Assembly (NCBI RefSeq): GCF_013373865.1
Contig: NC_050476.1
Span: forward strand, 7,538,501-7,602,500
From: Monomorium pharaonis
Lineage: Eukaryota; Arthropoda; Insecta; Hymenoptera; Formicidae
DNA: 64,000 nucleotides
Reading direction: 5' to 3'
Positions 1-13,521 of the stretch are shown one piece after another. The translations under genes and the position numbers were made by a program. The notes beneath the pieces are model-generated. The model was not told the origin of the DNA. It worked only from the letters and a program-made list of their open reading frames with translations, and did not search any database. Within the stretch, counting starts at the first letter, position 1, and every line of letters starts with the position of its first letter.

Positions 1-3000
1 ACGACCTACATATTTCGGTCCTGTGTATATACACATCGGCTCGTAGCGCCGCTGGAGCTTCGGGTAGTTAAGTCGGTGATGCGTGCCGACCACCGTGCAC
101 GCCCACAACAATTTTGATTTCTGGTCGATTCGAGTCCATTAATAAACCGCCCACCAGAGAGATCCGAACCTAACTCGCCTTCTCGGGGAGCCTCGAGACT
201 TATCTAGATAGTTTCGGACGGGGAGGAGGGAGGGGGAGGGGGGTATATTTTTAGTCGCGTAACAGGCCGTCGACGTGCGTGCCGCGTTGTACCATCGACG
301 TGCGGCGTCGTTTTACGCGTGCTAGGCATATGTGCGTGACGTTCTCGTCTTCCCCGTACGCTTCCTCCTTCATTTCTATATCTTTCTTTTAAAGCCAGTG
401 GACATGTGCGCGCATAATATCGTATAAATAGGAATTGGCTAGCGGGCTAATACGAAAGAGTGATGCGGGCTTTATTTCGGGGTATCCTTTCCGGTCACCG
501 CATCCAATGTAGAGAATACCGCTCCGTCTGCGGTCTGGTCTCTGGTCTGGCTTGCTCTCCGCGAGACGGAAATTGTGTCGAAATCGACGCGAGCGGCTCC
601 GCCCGCCGTCCCGGTCTGCTCTTACGCGCCTTTTGGCACGCACGATCGAATTCACTTTCTTTATACATCTCGCGTTGCGAACGCTCGAGGATTATCGGAA
701 GCCACGGTTTCTCTTGTATGAAATGTACGCGAAATGCGAATTTATCAGATCCACACGCTGTTATTAAAACTGCGGTAAATTACGTTCGATTGCACCCAAT
801 GCACGCGCGCGGTAATAATGTCTAAGGCTCTATTTATAGAGCGTATGATGCGAGTTACATTTGCGATCCCGAAATACTAGTTACGCGATTCCCTCGCGAG
901 CCGGAAGATATTTTCGGCGGGGCAATATACAATTACTAGCGTCAGTTTTCGGTAATACGATCCTTGTTACATGTATTCACATATGTATCGTGCGAGAGAA
1001 ATTTTTCAGGGCGTCCTGAATTTTTGGGAATTTCTCACGGAGCTCGCGGACTTTCTTTTTCTCTTTTTTTTTCGACTCGATAGAGAGGCGACGATCCGAT
1101 AAATTATATCTCTCCGTGAATTCTTCGCTACGATGGCAGATAAACGCCTGATAATGAGCACGCAACCCACGCAACATTTCGAGCCGTGAATAAGCGGCAA
1201 GTGGGTACCGTTAGTCGAACAGACGAAACCTTTACACTTTACGGCCGCGATAGCGCAGCGGAATGATTCGATAGTCGATCATCCGGCCGCGCGTTTCCGG
1301 TTTCCGAGAGGCGCCAGTCTGCATCCAGTCTTTTTTCACACGCGCGTCACAATTCCGAACGGACGAAAATAAAAAAAGAAAAAAAGAACGAAGAATGCCG
1401 GGCGTGATATTTCAGACAGTGTTATGGAAATAATTGCATTTAAACGGAACATTAATAAGTGTTATTATAATTGAATGTTATAATTTTACATGTGCCTGCG
1501 GTATAAATATTAACACTTTTAATTAGTAGGATGATGTAATGACAAATGGCTCATAAATGATGAACCGACGTGCGTGTTAACACCGTAATTACCATTGCAC
1601 ATTGTTCATTAAATGTAATACAATAGCGTGACATTTCATTACTTGAATTATCTCGAGTTCTATGACAGTAACGCCTACACTAGCAACATATAATATAAAA
1701 CCCAACGTTAAAAAATACATATAGCGTTAATAGTTTTATCGTGTGAAGGAAAGTATTACGGAAATATTTGTAAAATAAATAGATCTATTAGAATAACAGA
1801 CCGAAATAAGGTTAAATTCATGTATTTATTAGCCCACAAAAGGTGGAAACCTTTGTCGCTTACAAAGAGATTTTAAAGGACTTTTCTCTAAAAAAAAGCA
1901 AGCTCAATTTATCCCTCTCCCCGGTGACAAGGATTCAATTCAAGATCGCCCCGCGACAACCGGGGGATTGGTATAACGTATCCGAAATGTTGATTCTGTA
2001 CACACTGGAACAAGAATGGGCCATCGGGTTGATATTGTCAACGACGCAGGCTCGGAGTGACGCATATTATAATTATGCGGCCTCGCGTCTCAGCGGGACA
2101 ATCGTTAGCCGCGCGTTTGTTGTACGCGCCGCGTGGAGAATAGGCCACGCTCGCGAGAGGCCCCCGATTCGTGGCACGTAAAAGCTGGAAACGAAGCGGA
2201 GGGGTACGCGGGGGAGGGCAGAAGAAAAGACGACGGAATGGAAGAAGAGGGCACGTCGCCCCGTTCCCGAGGCCCCGAGGACGGGAATGCCAGTCACCGA
2301 CGAAGCCGTCGGACTACTAATGACACACACACGCCTCTCCCTTTCTCTCCTCCGGGGCGGCGGCGTGGCTGCTCCTCGAATCTCATCGAGCATTCAAATC
2401 CCGTGTTTTCGTTCTAATTACACCGGGCGCGTAAGCAGCTAATGCACGTCGCATGTTGAGCTTGATGCTGAGCTTCCGCATCGCCTATAGGATTTACGTC
2501 GAGATGCTCCGGAATTTCTCCGAGCGTGACGGATTAGTTTCGAGTTCGTAATGACGCGACTACCGGCTCGTGGGCCGTAACTAATGCGGTATTACCTGCG
2601 AAGTGTTTACTCGGGATGTTTTATTGGAACGTTTATTACGATGATATCGAGAAACCTGAGCCCAGTTGTTTCCCTAAAAAAAAACGTTCAGGGAATTAAT
2701 CACGAAGATTAAGCTTAAAATTGACACGAGAAATTAAAGTTTACCTTTTTTACATTTAATTAAAAGAACTTGGATCTTTTTTAATATGTGGTGTTTATTC
2801 TTTTTATCTTGGAATTAATTTTCTCGAGTTTCTAATAAATTCACAAGCGGTTAGAAACAGCGCATTAAACACTTTCAATTAACGCTTCAAGCTCGCGAGA
2901 GACGAAGGAGGAAGTTCTTTTTTTCACGCGTGACGCTCGTGGACTTCTTCGAACGTAACGGATCTATTGAAAGTTTAAAGACGTGAGGTTGAATCACGAT

Positions 3001-3472
3001 AACCCGTGAGAGGAGGAGGAGTCCCGGGTTCTCGGCGACGCGGCACGACAAATCACCGTCAATTATTGGCGTTTCACTTTCCTGCGATTGTTACATCAGA
3101 AATTCCCAACAAACGAGTTATCGCGACGAGTACTGTAATTCGAAATCAATTTTCCTCTACGCCGTAATGCGTAATATATGGCGATATTCATGCGCATCGA
3201 CTCTATAAACTTGATTAGAGACTGATGCATGCATAATGCGCTCTGTAAACCGTCCATAATCGTATCGTGCGGAATATTGCAGGATTGCGCACCAAGTTTT
3301 TATGGCGGTAATGTTTCCAAGTTTGCGTCGTAACGCTTAGTATCGGATAGGATGTAATAGCGTCTTGGAAACTATCTCTCTTTATGCGAACGATCAACGT
3401 GACGCGCGTTTCAACTACGAGAAGGCATCGCGTTAATTGCCAAATTTCAAGCATTTAGCAAATATATTTCAG
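1..3472. other. Non-coding, CpG-rich to AT-rich mosaic
   Basis: There is no supportable gene. CpG-rich blocks (about 1-1350 and 2040-2600) alternate with AT-rich sequence (about 1400-1850 and 2640-2900). A G-rich tract lies near 220-243. Open frames are short, overlap on both strands and show no recognisable domain. Confidence 0.6.
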
Positions 3473-3474
3473 TA

Positions 3475-3681
3475 CACTGAGAAAAAAAAGTTGGTTTGAC
3501 TAAATTTTTTAACTTGATTAAATTTCTTCAATTTAACTATTTGTGTGTTTCAGTCAAATGTATAAATACTTAAATTGAAGTTCAAGCATTTTATGTATTT
3601 AAGTTAATTACATAAATACTCGAACTAAAGAAATTTAATCTAGTTGAAAAATTTAGTAATATTAACATTTTTTTCTCAGTG
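3475..3681. mobile_element. Foldback MITE, family A copy 1 (TA duplication)
   Basis: A 207-bp palindromic element begins CACTGAGAAAAAAAAGTT and ends with the inverted form AACATTTTTTTCTCAGTG. The inverted arms match for about 60 bases with few mismatches. TA flanks both ends (3473-3474 and 3682-3683), as in Tc1/mariner-type insertions. There is no coding capacity, so it is non-autonomous. Confidence 0.88.
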
Positions 3682-3683
3682 TA

Positions 3684-6600
3684 TACATTAGAAAATATTT
3701 TAAAACACGACCAAAGTTTTTTCATTAATTTGAAAAAACGCGAATAATTTATTTTAATAAAGTATAAATATTAATAGTGGCAATGGTGGATTTAATATTG
3801 ACGTAATCATGTACTTATGTAAAGCTCGGGAGAGAATAATTGCTCGTAACAAAAACAGGTCACCTGGGGATAACCTGATTAAATTCACCACTACTGATTT
3901 ACCGCCAAGTCATTTCCGATACGAGTGACTGTGTGGAGGTCAAGTCGCGGCCGATAAAGCGTGGTTCTACACTCATTCGGAAGTTCGCGATGTCGAGCAC
4001 GAAGGCAGCCCAGTTTCCCTGAATGCGCTCGATTCATTGAGGGTTTAACGACATGAGATTGCGCGAGCTGTTATCAGGGCGTGTAGTAATACGCGATAAT
4101 TAAACATACGCGCGATGTACCACTACCAGCGTGTGTTTTTTTTTTGTTTTTTTTTTAAATATCTGCCGGGGAACATCCACGGATCGTCCGCTCGGGAGAT
4201 AAAGCACAAGCGAATCCCTGTTTAACTGGTTCGCGCTTTACGAGCACCTAAGAATACGCCGGCGATGTCGTAACAATGAGATGAATTGACGTAGACGAAG
4301 TAATTAGGGATTGCAGATTTCTCATGCTGAATGAGAAGATATCAGCAGTAATGAGGCGATACAAAATTAAAAAGAAAAAAAGACTTGGAACATTTTAGCC
4401 ATTTAATTTCCAAAAACGTTTGCAATACGCAATTTATTATCAGACTTTGAATTTTAATTTCGGTTAAAAAAAAAAAACTTTTAATATTCTAACCGTTGTG
4501 ATGTTAATTTTAATACGTATTTCAAGCAACATCTGTATACAGATAATGTTTTAATCTACAGCATTTGGCAACGATTAGATCTATGCTTTTTTCCGAAGCA
4601 TGTTGCGTCGAGCGTCGTTATGAAGGGCTAGATCTCCCCAAGATATATATATTCAGTGCCCCGTCAGCATGCACATATTCGAGGCGTTAAAAGGCGTCCG
4701 CCTTTTCAAACCTGGTATTGGTACATTCGTGCGACGCACGAACGTGGCAGATTCATTCAAGAGTTTAACGACACCGAACCGTTTTGTTACCGTCTAGGTG
4801 CCGTAATACCACTCCGTCATCGCCGCGGAGTGTTGTGCCATTCGCGGGACGGACACAACGAGAGCTTTTGCCGATGATAGAGCGGCACGCTCGGAGATCT
4901 AATTAATTCGCACAGCGCGCCGAGCGCGGAACTGTAACGGTATAAAACACACAACGATAATATCGCGGACTGTGTGCGTAATATTGTTTTGACAATCCTA
5001 GGATTAAATGTACTGGAGAAAACAATTACTCATTATATCTCGTCCCGTTAAGAGAAATCGTGGGGGCTACGCTTATCGCGTAAGGTGAAGATCGATGGGG
5101 GGAAAAGTAATTATAATTAATCAGGATGTCTTCGGCGCCTCGGGCACTCGTTACGATCGTCTACGCGTATATGTATGCGAGACCGATATAGATGGGGAAT
5201 AAATAGGCATGGTCTAATACGGTTAACGGATAAAATTATCTCGTCGACGCCGAGCGGAGCGCGACGCTCGTTATCGTTTGCGTTATTTTCGCAAGGCAAT
5301 CCAGCGAATATAACTCAATTAGAAGTACAGAGTGCGTATTTTATGAGAAATCTGATTCACGGTTCGCGGGGGGGGGGGCGGGGAAAGAGGGATTTACCAA
5401 TAGCCGTCAATGAAATAACCTATTAAATAAGCGGGCGATTAAGATTTTTGCCCCGTTGTCGTTTCTTTTTAATCATAGTTCAATTAATTCCCTCTCTCCC
5501 CGGATAATTTCAGTTCCACACAGAGGAAACTCTGTTAAGAATCAATTAAGCTGAGGTTAAAGTTAACCGTCGTCGGTGAAACCAGCCCGCACGCGCAAGT
5601 AATATTTATGGCGCGTAACTGTGTACGGTTATTAAGGACGGAGCTCCGGCCGCTCGCGTGAGGACGGAAGATGGATTCGATTAGAATCATTTTAGATTGC
5701 ACGAAGTCATCGACTGCGCTCGCGGCGTCGACAGAGTTAATTGCCACGCGGAAATCAACGGGCTCGAAGTTACAAACTATTCCCCGCGTATATTCCTCGA
5801 GTACTACGTCTCTACCTCTCTCGTGTGGCCTTGACATTAACGTTGCACTTGGGTGGCCTTGTAATACGGGGACGACATTCGTATGCATATTGAGCAGTCA
5901 CTTCAGCCGCGATAAATTCACCGATCAGAGAAGATCGATAGAGATTGCGCGGTACCGGATTAATTAACCGAAATGATATCCATTTATCGTTCGTAGGCGA
6001 TCATCCATTCACGACGAGAGGAAAAGGGGGTATTAAGGGGATGCTGGACTGCCTCTCAAACTTGATCGGGGTCTACAATGTAGAGTCGTTCGTGCACATC
6101 ATTAATGAGATTTCGTATATATTCCTTTTATAGATTTGAAAATTCTTTTCCAGAATTAAAGTACGCATATTAATGTCAGTCTGTGTATTGGATTTTATAT
6201 CGAGAACGAAAAAAATTTTTTTCATATTACTCTCTTACATATGAAATTTTCAGACAAATTATTCTCTTATACTTAATAAAAGCTTCTAGCTCATTTCCGA
6301 AAGCACATTATTATTCTTTTCTGTAACGACAACGGTGCGTAACAGTTATTTTGTACGTATAGAGTCTTTAAAAACTTAGTGCTGCAGATTAAAGTCACGA
6401 GACGCCTGCACAAAAGTACAATTTTCTAATTTTTTTTACATGAAATTGTAGTTAGCCACCGTTTGTTTATTGTCTATTACTTTAATTCTAGAGAAGGATT
6501 TACAATTCTATGAAGTCAATTAAGGGCCAAGCTTATCCGAAAATAATTAGCGTTCAATCGGTAAAACAAACGACTCCAGCACGCCCTTAAAGGGAACTCT

Positions 6601-9600
6601 TATTTTTCAACGTAATATTATTTGTAACCACTACAAAACTACGAGGGTTACACTGATAATTAAGCTTTCTCATGCGTTATTAAATACAATAGGCTTTTTT
6701 AGTCACTCGATACGTAATATCCTGCACATCTATTAAGCAAATAAGCATCTCGCTGAAGAACACTCATTACTCTCAGGAAATTAGAAAGTCATGTGGCAGT
6801 TCATTATCGTGACGCGGTCTGCTGTCTTTAATTAGCACCCGATGCTCGGCGGCGAGTACCCGGTTTCCACAAAAACTCCCCGTTGATGCAACGATGATTA
6901 TCTAGCCGCAGTATTCCCGATTAGAGGAAACCATCTGATGATCACTGGGTCAGTATGCCTGCGCACGATGGTCGAACAATTCGCGTAAATTACGCATTTT
7001 CGTTTGTTTTTGATTTATTTCCAATACATGTAAACTCATTTCTCCTGTACAAGGTTCGTGAAATTGGCTATTAAAGATTAAGTATATACAAGCGGGCATA
7101 ATCGTTCGATTAACGAGTTTGACCTTGGCCTGGGGTGTCACTTCGCACCTCCGGGCTTGACAACGCAATTAAAAGATAGCAGTTCTCGTTAACCGCATGA
7201 GAGCGCAAATCGGCGGGTGCGGACCTTGAGCTGATTCGCGTAAACCAAACGGCCTAGTTTTCCCCAGTGGACGACCATGCGGGCACATATTCGCGTAGCT
7301 TAATTGAGATCCGAGATATTACGTGAATTATCACCGCGCTACGTGCATTCCGTCGCTTACCTGACGCCCTCGGGGATTTATGATGAACGTTACCAACGTG
7401 GCTATTGTTGGAACGAAATGAGAGACGATCGAACGCATCTCCCCATCATCACGGTTATCGTAGCAGATTACTCGCATCGATAACTCGCGTAACTTGTTCC
7501 GAAATACGAATCCTTTTGATCGCACGTATCTAACGTTTCTGACGTGCGTATATCCACGAAATGAATATTTTGAGAATTATCAATAAATTGTCGCTAAAAT
7601 TAAGATTCGACGAGGGTTTATTTGAACTCTTGATACTCGCAATTTCAAGCGCTAACGTTTAAAATAGGCGATGGAAAAATTAGGACGGACGTGGTTGAAC
7701 TCTTTAGAATTCGGCTCCGCGCATAGTTTAGTCGATAGGTCAAGTGCTAGAGGCGTACGTGCAATTGAGTGGCCGCGCAGTCTTCTTTCATCTTGCCGTC
7801 GTGCCCGTGCCCGCCAGACTTTCTCGATTAGAGGATCATCTCCGTCGCTGTTGGCACGGGAACACGAGCGGGGGCCCCCGAGCTTCTCCCGCGCTTTGAG
7901 AACCGTTATTAGCCGGAACGAGGAGGTGGTCCTCTTACTCCGCCGCGGAGTATCTCGAGGCAGCGCGACCCTCGACTCGTAGGGACTTCACCTAGGGACG
8001 GCGGGACGCCTGACAAATAGCCACCTTCGTGCTTAGCGCGCTTAAAAAGAAGTCAAAGGAGATCTTTTGTATTAGTTTTGTCTTCGGCGCTGCTACGGGG
8101 GTCTTTAATGGTGCCGCAAGGTGTTTACGAAAAGATTATAGCTACTGGGGATTTGTGTGTTTGTAAAGAGCAGCGGTCACTTTGACGTCGCAGTTTCAGT
8201 ATAATAATCAAAGAGCACAGTTTTTTTTTGTTGTGGTTTCTTTTTTCCTCTCCTCCCCTCCCCCCTTTTTTTTAAATGAAAGAATCTCTACGGGATAGAA
8301 CAGCGACTTAATCTTAAGTAAATTTCGCTTCAACGGAATTTTAAATTAGATCTTGTCTCTGAGAAACTTAATGCCTTTGTCTTCTTTATTTAGGACAATG
8401 TTAAAATTATAATTTCATAAATTGCGATTTCTATCTAAAAATCACGCCAGATGTGAGAACTTCTCACGACCGGCTGTTGCAATGTATCGTCAGTTTGTTG
8501 CCGTTTGTGCGCGTTCGATAGAAGCCGAGGAAGTCGAGAAAATAGAGGATACGCTGAATCCAGTTATGGCGACGAAAAATACAAGTAGAAACGGAGATTA
8601 CGCATCTCATTATCTTCCCGCGGAGTCAATCTCGGGGTCAAATATGCTAATTGCACGTCCGAGTAATGAACGATCGAGAGGTGTTTGACATGGTATTCAC
8701 CGGATCTTTTCCCGCTTTAAAGGCTCGGTCACGTGAACGTTTTATCGTCATGTCGAAACTGAGAATGTCATTACGTGTACCGACATTCTCTAATTTTGGT
8801 TGCACATAATGATACCGATAAATCACGAGCGACATTGATCGCCTTTAATACCATGCTGATTATACAAAATGACTTTGCGATGCTTCCTGTTTTTTATGCT
8901 TCAAATGCCATTAACTATTCCTTGCGCGCTTCGAGCGTCGTTCTTAAACATGAGCTTTATGGTAATTGGTGCAACAATTATCTTTACTATCGATTCAATG
9001 TACCGTTACATAAGACGCAGCAGTTTGTGAGCCAAAAAAAGACTCTATATTATTTAAATCACACTTATTATTTATATTGCGTGTAATGATACTGTTTAAA
9101 CACTTTTAAGATATCACTTGTCCTCGTGGATTTGATAACAGGTTTTTTCCCGTTCGCACATATATCTTACTTGAAGAAATATTAAAACGGGGAATCTTGA
9201 GGTATGGGGAAATAAATTTAAGTTAAACGTTATTTATTTGTAAAAATATTAAAATAAGAAATTGCTCTCTGTCTCTCTCTTCGATTCATAAAATTAAATA
9301 TAATTCATGGGCGAATCATTCGGGGAAAATGGGGAAAAAGTCAGTGGCAGGAATTTGGAATGATGAAAAAAAAAACATCTCTCCCTTTCTCTCTCGAAGC
9401 AAGTCTCGCAGATGGTGGGCAAGTGACGTCACCCGTAAACTTGACGAGCAGCCGTTTTACCGGGGAGAGAATGTTATTTCCACCCGCGGACCGTGCTGTA
9501 GTTGGAATAACTTGTCGAGGAAATTTACCGTTTCCGCTTTAACCACCATATCGGCCCGTCACCACCATAACTCGACGTTCAACCCCCCCTGTTCCCGGAA

Positions 9601-12600
9601 TATGTAGGTCGGATCACGACGCATTGTCTCCACGAGAACTAATACGAAACGCTTCGCTTCACTTCCGGCGTCCCGTTCCGGCCCGCGTCTCGTAAGCGCG
9701 ATTACGCAACATACGATATGTTACGATAAAAAAAAAAAAATAAAAAAAAAGCTCGTTAGACGCGCGTTAGACCTCGTCAATCCTATCGCAATGCGAATCG
9801 CGTACCTTCATGGTTAGCTAGACGTTAAAATTAGGTTCCCGTGATTATCTAGGTCGCGGTTTCGTTAACTCTCTCTCTCTCTCTCTCTCGAGTTGAATAA
9901 TAAATATTCAACCTTTGATTATTTTTATCTGTCGGAATGATTCGTATATCTGCTCAATTATTACCACGGGTATCGTGTCGATAAATATTGGCGATAAAAG
10001 TTTCGCTTTAGTAGGAGACAGACGGAGGGATATATAGAATCGATTTTTCGTTTATCTGTTGTTTCTAATTTTACTTCCAATTATATTCACTTTAATTAAA
10101 ACGTCTCAATAAAAAATTGCGCTCTTGATTAATTGCAAATGCCGTTCCATTTATTTTGCGTTGAAACATCCCGCGGGTATGGAAATTTCAATTAATATCC
10201 TTCGCAAATGCCGCGGCGAGACGAGCTCGCACTCGTGCGCGCATCGCCGCATATAAAATAAGAACAAACAGGCGTCTCCCGTTTAACGACGCGCTGTAAA
10301 TCGAATCGAAAATGTTTAAGGGTGTCGGGCATGTTGCGACACGCAAAAACGAATCTATTTTCGAAGGCCGTTGGTCGTTCGGCGATCAAATGGAGCAGAC
10401 GGCAGTCTCTCTGATGGACGATGATGTCAGGGGATGGACACATCGTATAGTAAAGTCGGCATTATTTCCGTGCGTGTGCATATATGTATGTGCGCGCGTG
10501 TGTCGGTACATAGCAAGGAACGAGCGATTATTAACGAATGGAATGGAATGGGGCGGGATGATGTCACCGGGCAAAAGCGACGTCCAAAATTACACGACCG
10601 CCCGGGCGGAGAGAGAGAGAGAGAAGGCACGAGAGAAAGCGTTGAATTTCTCGAACTCTGACCCTGTCCTACCCGCGACCTACTGTCTACACGATATTTC
10701 TATTTTATGGACGATTATATCATTCCGTTGCCAAATGATACCCTTAACAATGCCTCGTAAATTGCGGCCCCAAGATTGCGGCGGAAACCCTTTTCAGCGA
10801 CGTAATGTATCAAGCATCTAAATACTGAAATAATAACGAACTGTCTATGTTTTATCGCTTTTATGGAATTAGTTAAAATTTGAAACTCAATATGAAAGAA
10901 TATTTAATTAGTACGTTACTTAAAATTACGTAATACATTGCTGTCTTATTCGCGTATGTGTACTTTTGATAACTGCATAGAAATACTCAGTTCTACGCTG
11001 CTATTTTTTGCCTTTATTTTGCAGATCGGATAACTTAAGGAAAAAGATATAAATAAATTGGAATAAAATTGAAATATAAAGCCGCCGTTCACTTGCTGTG
11101 TTTTTTAAAAATATGCAGGAAGCATTACGCGTCAATGCTTATCTCTCTCTCTCTCTCTCTCTCTCACGTCATGTTCCTATTGCCTGTTGACAATCGCTCG
11201 CAGCTAACGATTTAGTATCGTAACAAACACAGGCATTATCCGTGCAGGCAAGACCAGTCAAACGTTCAACGCCCTGCAAAGTATAGGCAGTACTTTAATT
11301 AATATGCAGACGTCAGCCCGAGTTTCAATGCGCGGCCAAACAGCACGCTGTCTTGTTTGTTATATAAGTTTTCAAATAATTGTAGATATCTAATGTAATG
11401 ATTTCCTGATTTCATACAATTATATTATTTAAAGTTAACTCGTTCAAGCGTTACGGTTTTAAAGTTTTTTATCTGATTGTTACTTCAATTTTATTCCAAA
11501 GTTTTGCAAACCATTTACTTACACGAGAATATTTTTAAAAGTTCAGATATCCTTGTCGTTGAAAGGATTATTACATTAATTGAGTAGTAATGATTACACA
11601 AGCAGCTATTTTCAGAGCTATTATTAGACAGTGTTTGATCGATTGCAAGAAATTTTCTGGGAGAAAAAAAAATGGAGAGGTAATCAACCATTATTACTTA
11701 AACCTATTCTGTTTGCCGAATTATTACACAATCAAACATTCACTCTCATTGGGAGACTTCTCGCGAGTGTCATGTTAATTGGTTGAGCAAGCAGTTCAAA
11801 CACTCGGTATATGTGCGCGCGATTACGTAACGATTTGAATTTTTATGCTTTCACCCATGGAATTTCGCGTGCATCTTACGCTTCTTTTTTTGCGAAAGTG
11901 ATCCAGTGGAATTTACCGAATTGTCACTGGTCATCGATCGGCGGCGCTTATTATTGGTGTGTAGGAGCGCATTAAGTTCACTTAACTATAGTAACAACGA
12001 GGGTGGCTCGAGACCGCGTGGATATATCTCCACGGGGTCGCAGCCTGGAAACCCCTGGGTTAGACAGATAAGTGAATAGACGGTTGATGAGTCACGGCTT
12101 ATTAGAGACGTGCGGTTTTTAGGTCAGTTTTTTTTTCGTTGTTATTCTCGGTGCATCGCGCAAAAAGCGCATTACGTGAGAGAGAAAGACCGTCTAAGTT
12201 GATTGTGTTGCAGACTACAATTGAGGTCTTCGCAAACACGCAATCTTCAAATGCATTCGGCCGAGTGTCCGAATTAAATTCGTTACGCTGCACGACGCGT
12301 TTTATCTCATAGAATTCTCCGCGGAGTGCATTTGTAGCGTTTTAGAAATAGGCATCCAGGAAAATATGATTATAAACAATACTTAATCCGTCTTGAAATT
12401 AAATTCTATCACATTCGACAAGAAGATTTAGGTGTTGAACACATTTTTCAAAAATTTGTGTTATTTTTGTCGGGCGCGTGCATTACGCTGGCTCAGATTT
12501 ATTAACAACGAAAAAGCTTACGAGGGAAACGATAGCGCGGTGTGTATATATAACGCAAGTATTTTAAGGTCGAGTGTCGACGCAACGTGTGTGCGAGAAG

Positions 12601-12872
12601 ACGAGACGCGCCTCGGTCCGCGGCAGAGATCGATCAGCCGTGGAAGTCGCAGTCAAAGACCTCTAAGGAGTGAAATATCCAAGGAGGACCGGATATCGAT
12701 ATGTCCCCTCGCGACCGACGGTTAGGCAGGACCACAATTTGAGCCGTTCCTTTTTTTTTTATGTCTGGAGCACCCACACGCTGTGCGTGACACGTCGCGC
12801 CGCAGGGATATCCCATAAACTCTCGCCGACAACCCTTCGAGAAAAACGTCGGGACGAGCGCGAAAAGTATTC
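3684..12872. other. Non-coding region with simple repeats
   Basis: I see no supportable gene in this 9 kb. The sequence alternates between CpG-rich blocks (about 4640-5300, 5540-5960, 7660-8040, 9400-9720, 10190-10680 and 12460-12870) and AT-rich spacers. It holds (CT)n at about 9869-9889 and 11142-11165, (GA)n near 10610-10624, and poly-A or poly-T runs. The longest open frame, 10312-10821, lacks any domain and overlaps open frames on the other strand. Confidence 0.55.
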
Positions 12873-13521
12873 TAAGGTACCCGTTACTCAATATGGCCAT
12901 GTACAGAAATGTCGATTTGATGTATTTATGCTAGTTAATAACTGCCCGATATCTCCTTTCTACAGCTTGTAATTAAATTTTATTCAAATTGTGTTCTTCT
13001 AAATCTAAAATTTCAACGGTAAGTCTTTGCTTTGGGTAAACTATCATTTATCAATTATTAAATATCCACAATTCATATTATCGTATATTCTCAATACCGT
13101 ATTTATTTTAGGTTTTTATTAAAACATCTTGTTTATAATTAAAGAAAGCTCTTTGTATTGTGGTGAAACCATTATGGCCAGGGACGCTACTAAAAATACA
13201 ATAAAGATCTTTTTTAAAAATCTTATATAAATAATTAAAAATATTTATATATATTTTTTTTATTGCAGAAATGTTTCCTATTTTAAATCTGATCCTTATT
13301 TTTAAATTTCGTATTCATCAAAAAATGACAAAAATCTCCAAAGATCTTTTTTTAAAATCTTTACTTATATAAATAATTGAAAATACATTTTTTTTTTAAT
13401 TTCAGAAATGTTTCCTATTTTAAATCTGATCCTTATTTTTAAATTTTGTATTCATTAAAAAACGATAAAAATCTTCAAAGCTTATGGGAAGGGGAGAGCA
13501 TATTGGGGTACAGGTAGCTTA
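12873..13521 (-). mobile_element. TIR element, family E copy 1 (TAAG..TACC ends)
   Basis: A 649-bp element has imperfect terminal inverted repeats: TAAGGTACCCGTTACTCAAT at the left, and the inverse of TAAGCTACCTGTACCCCAAT at the right. It matches the 881-bp element at 34261-35141 in opposite orientation, including the blocks ATTCAAATTGTGTTCTTCT and AAACATCTTGTTTATAATTA. It carries an internal tandem duplication (13204-13481) and lacks the central part of the other copy. No transposase frame is visible. The strand is arbitrary, relative to the other copy. Confidence 0.75.
13204..13481. repeat. Two-copy tandem duplication inside the family E element
   Basis: A unit of about 137 bases starting AAGATCTTTTTT at 13204 is repeated from 13341. 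Both copies contain the identical block GAAATGTTTCCTATTTTAAA followed by TCTGATCCTTATTTTTAAAT. They differ by scattered substitutions and T-run length. Confidence 0.85.

Noticed and set aside
10312..10821. 169-codon plus-strand open frame
   Set aside because: It runs through simple repeats (TG/CG and GA tracts), has no domain, and overlaps open frames on both strands.
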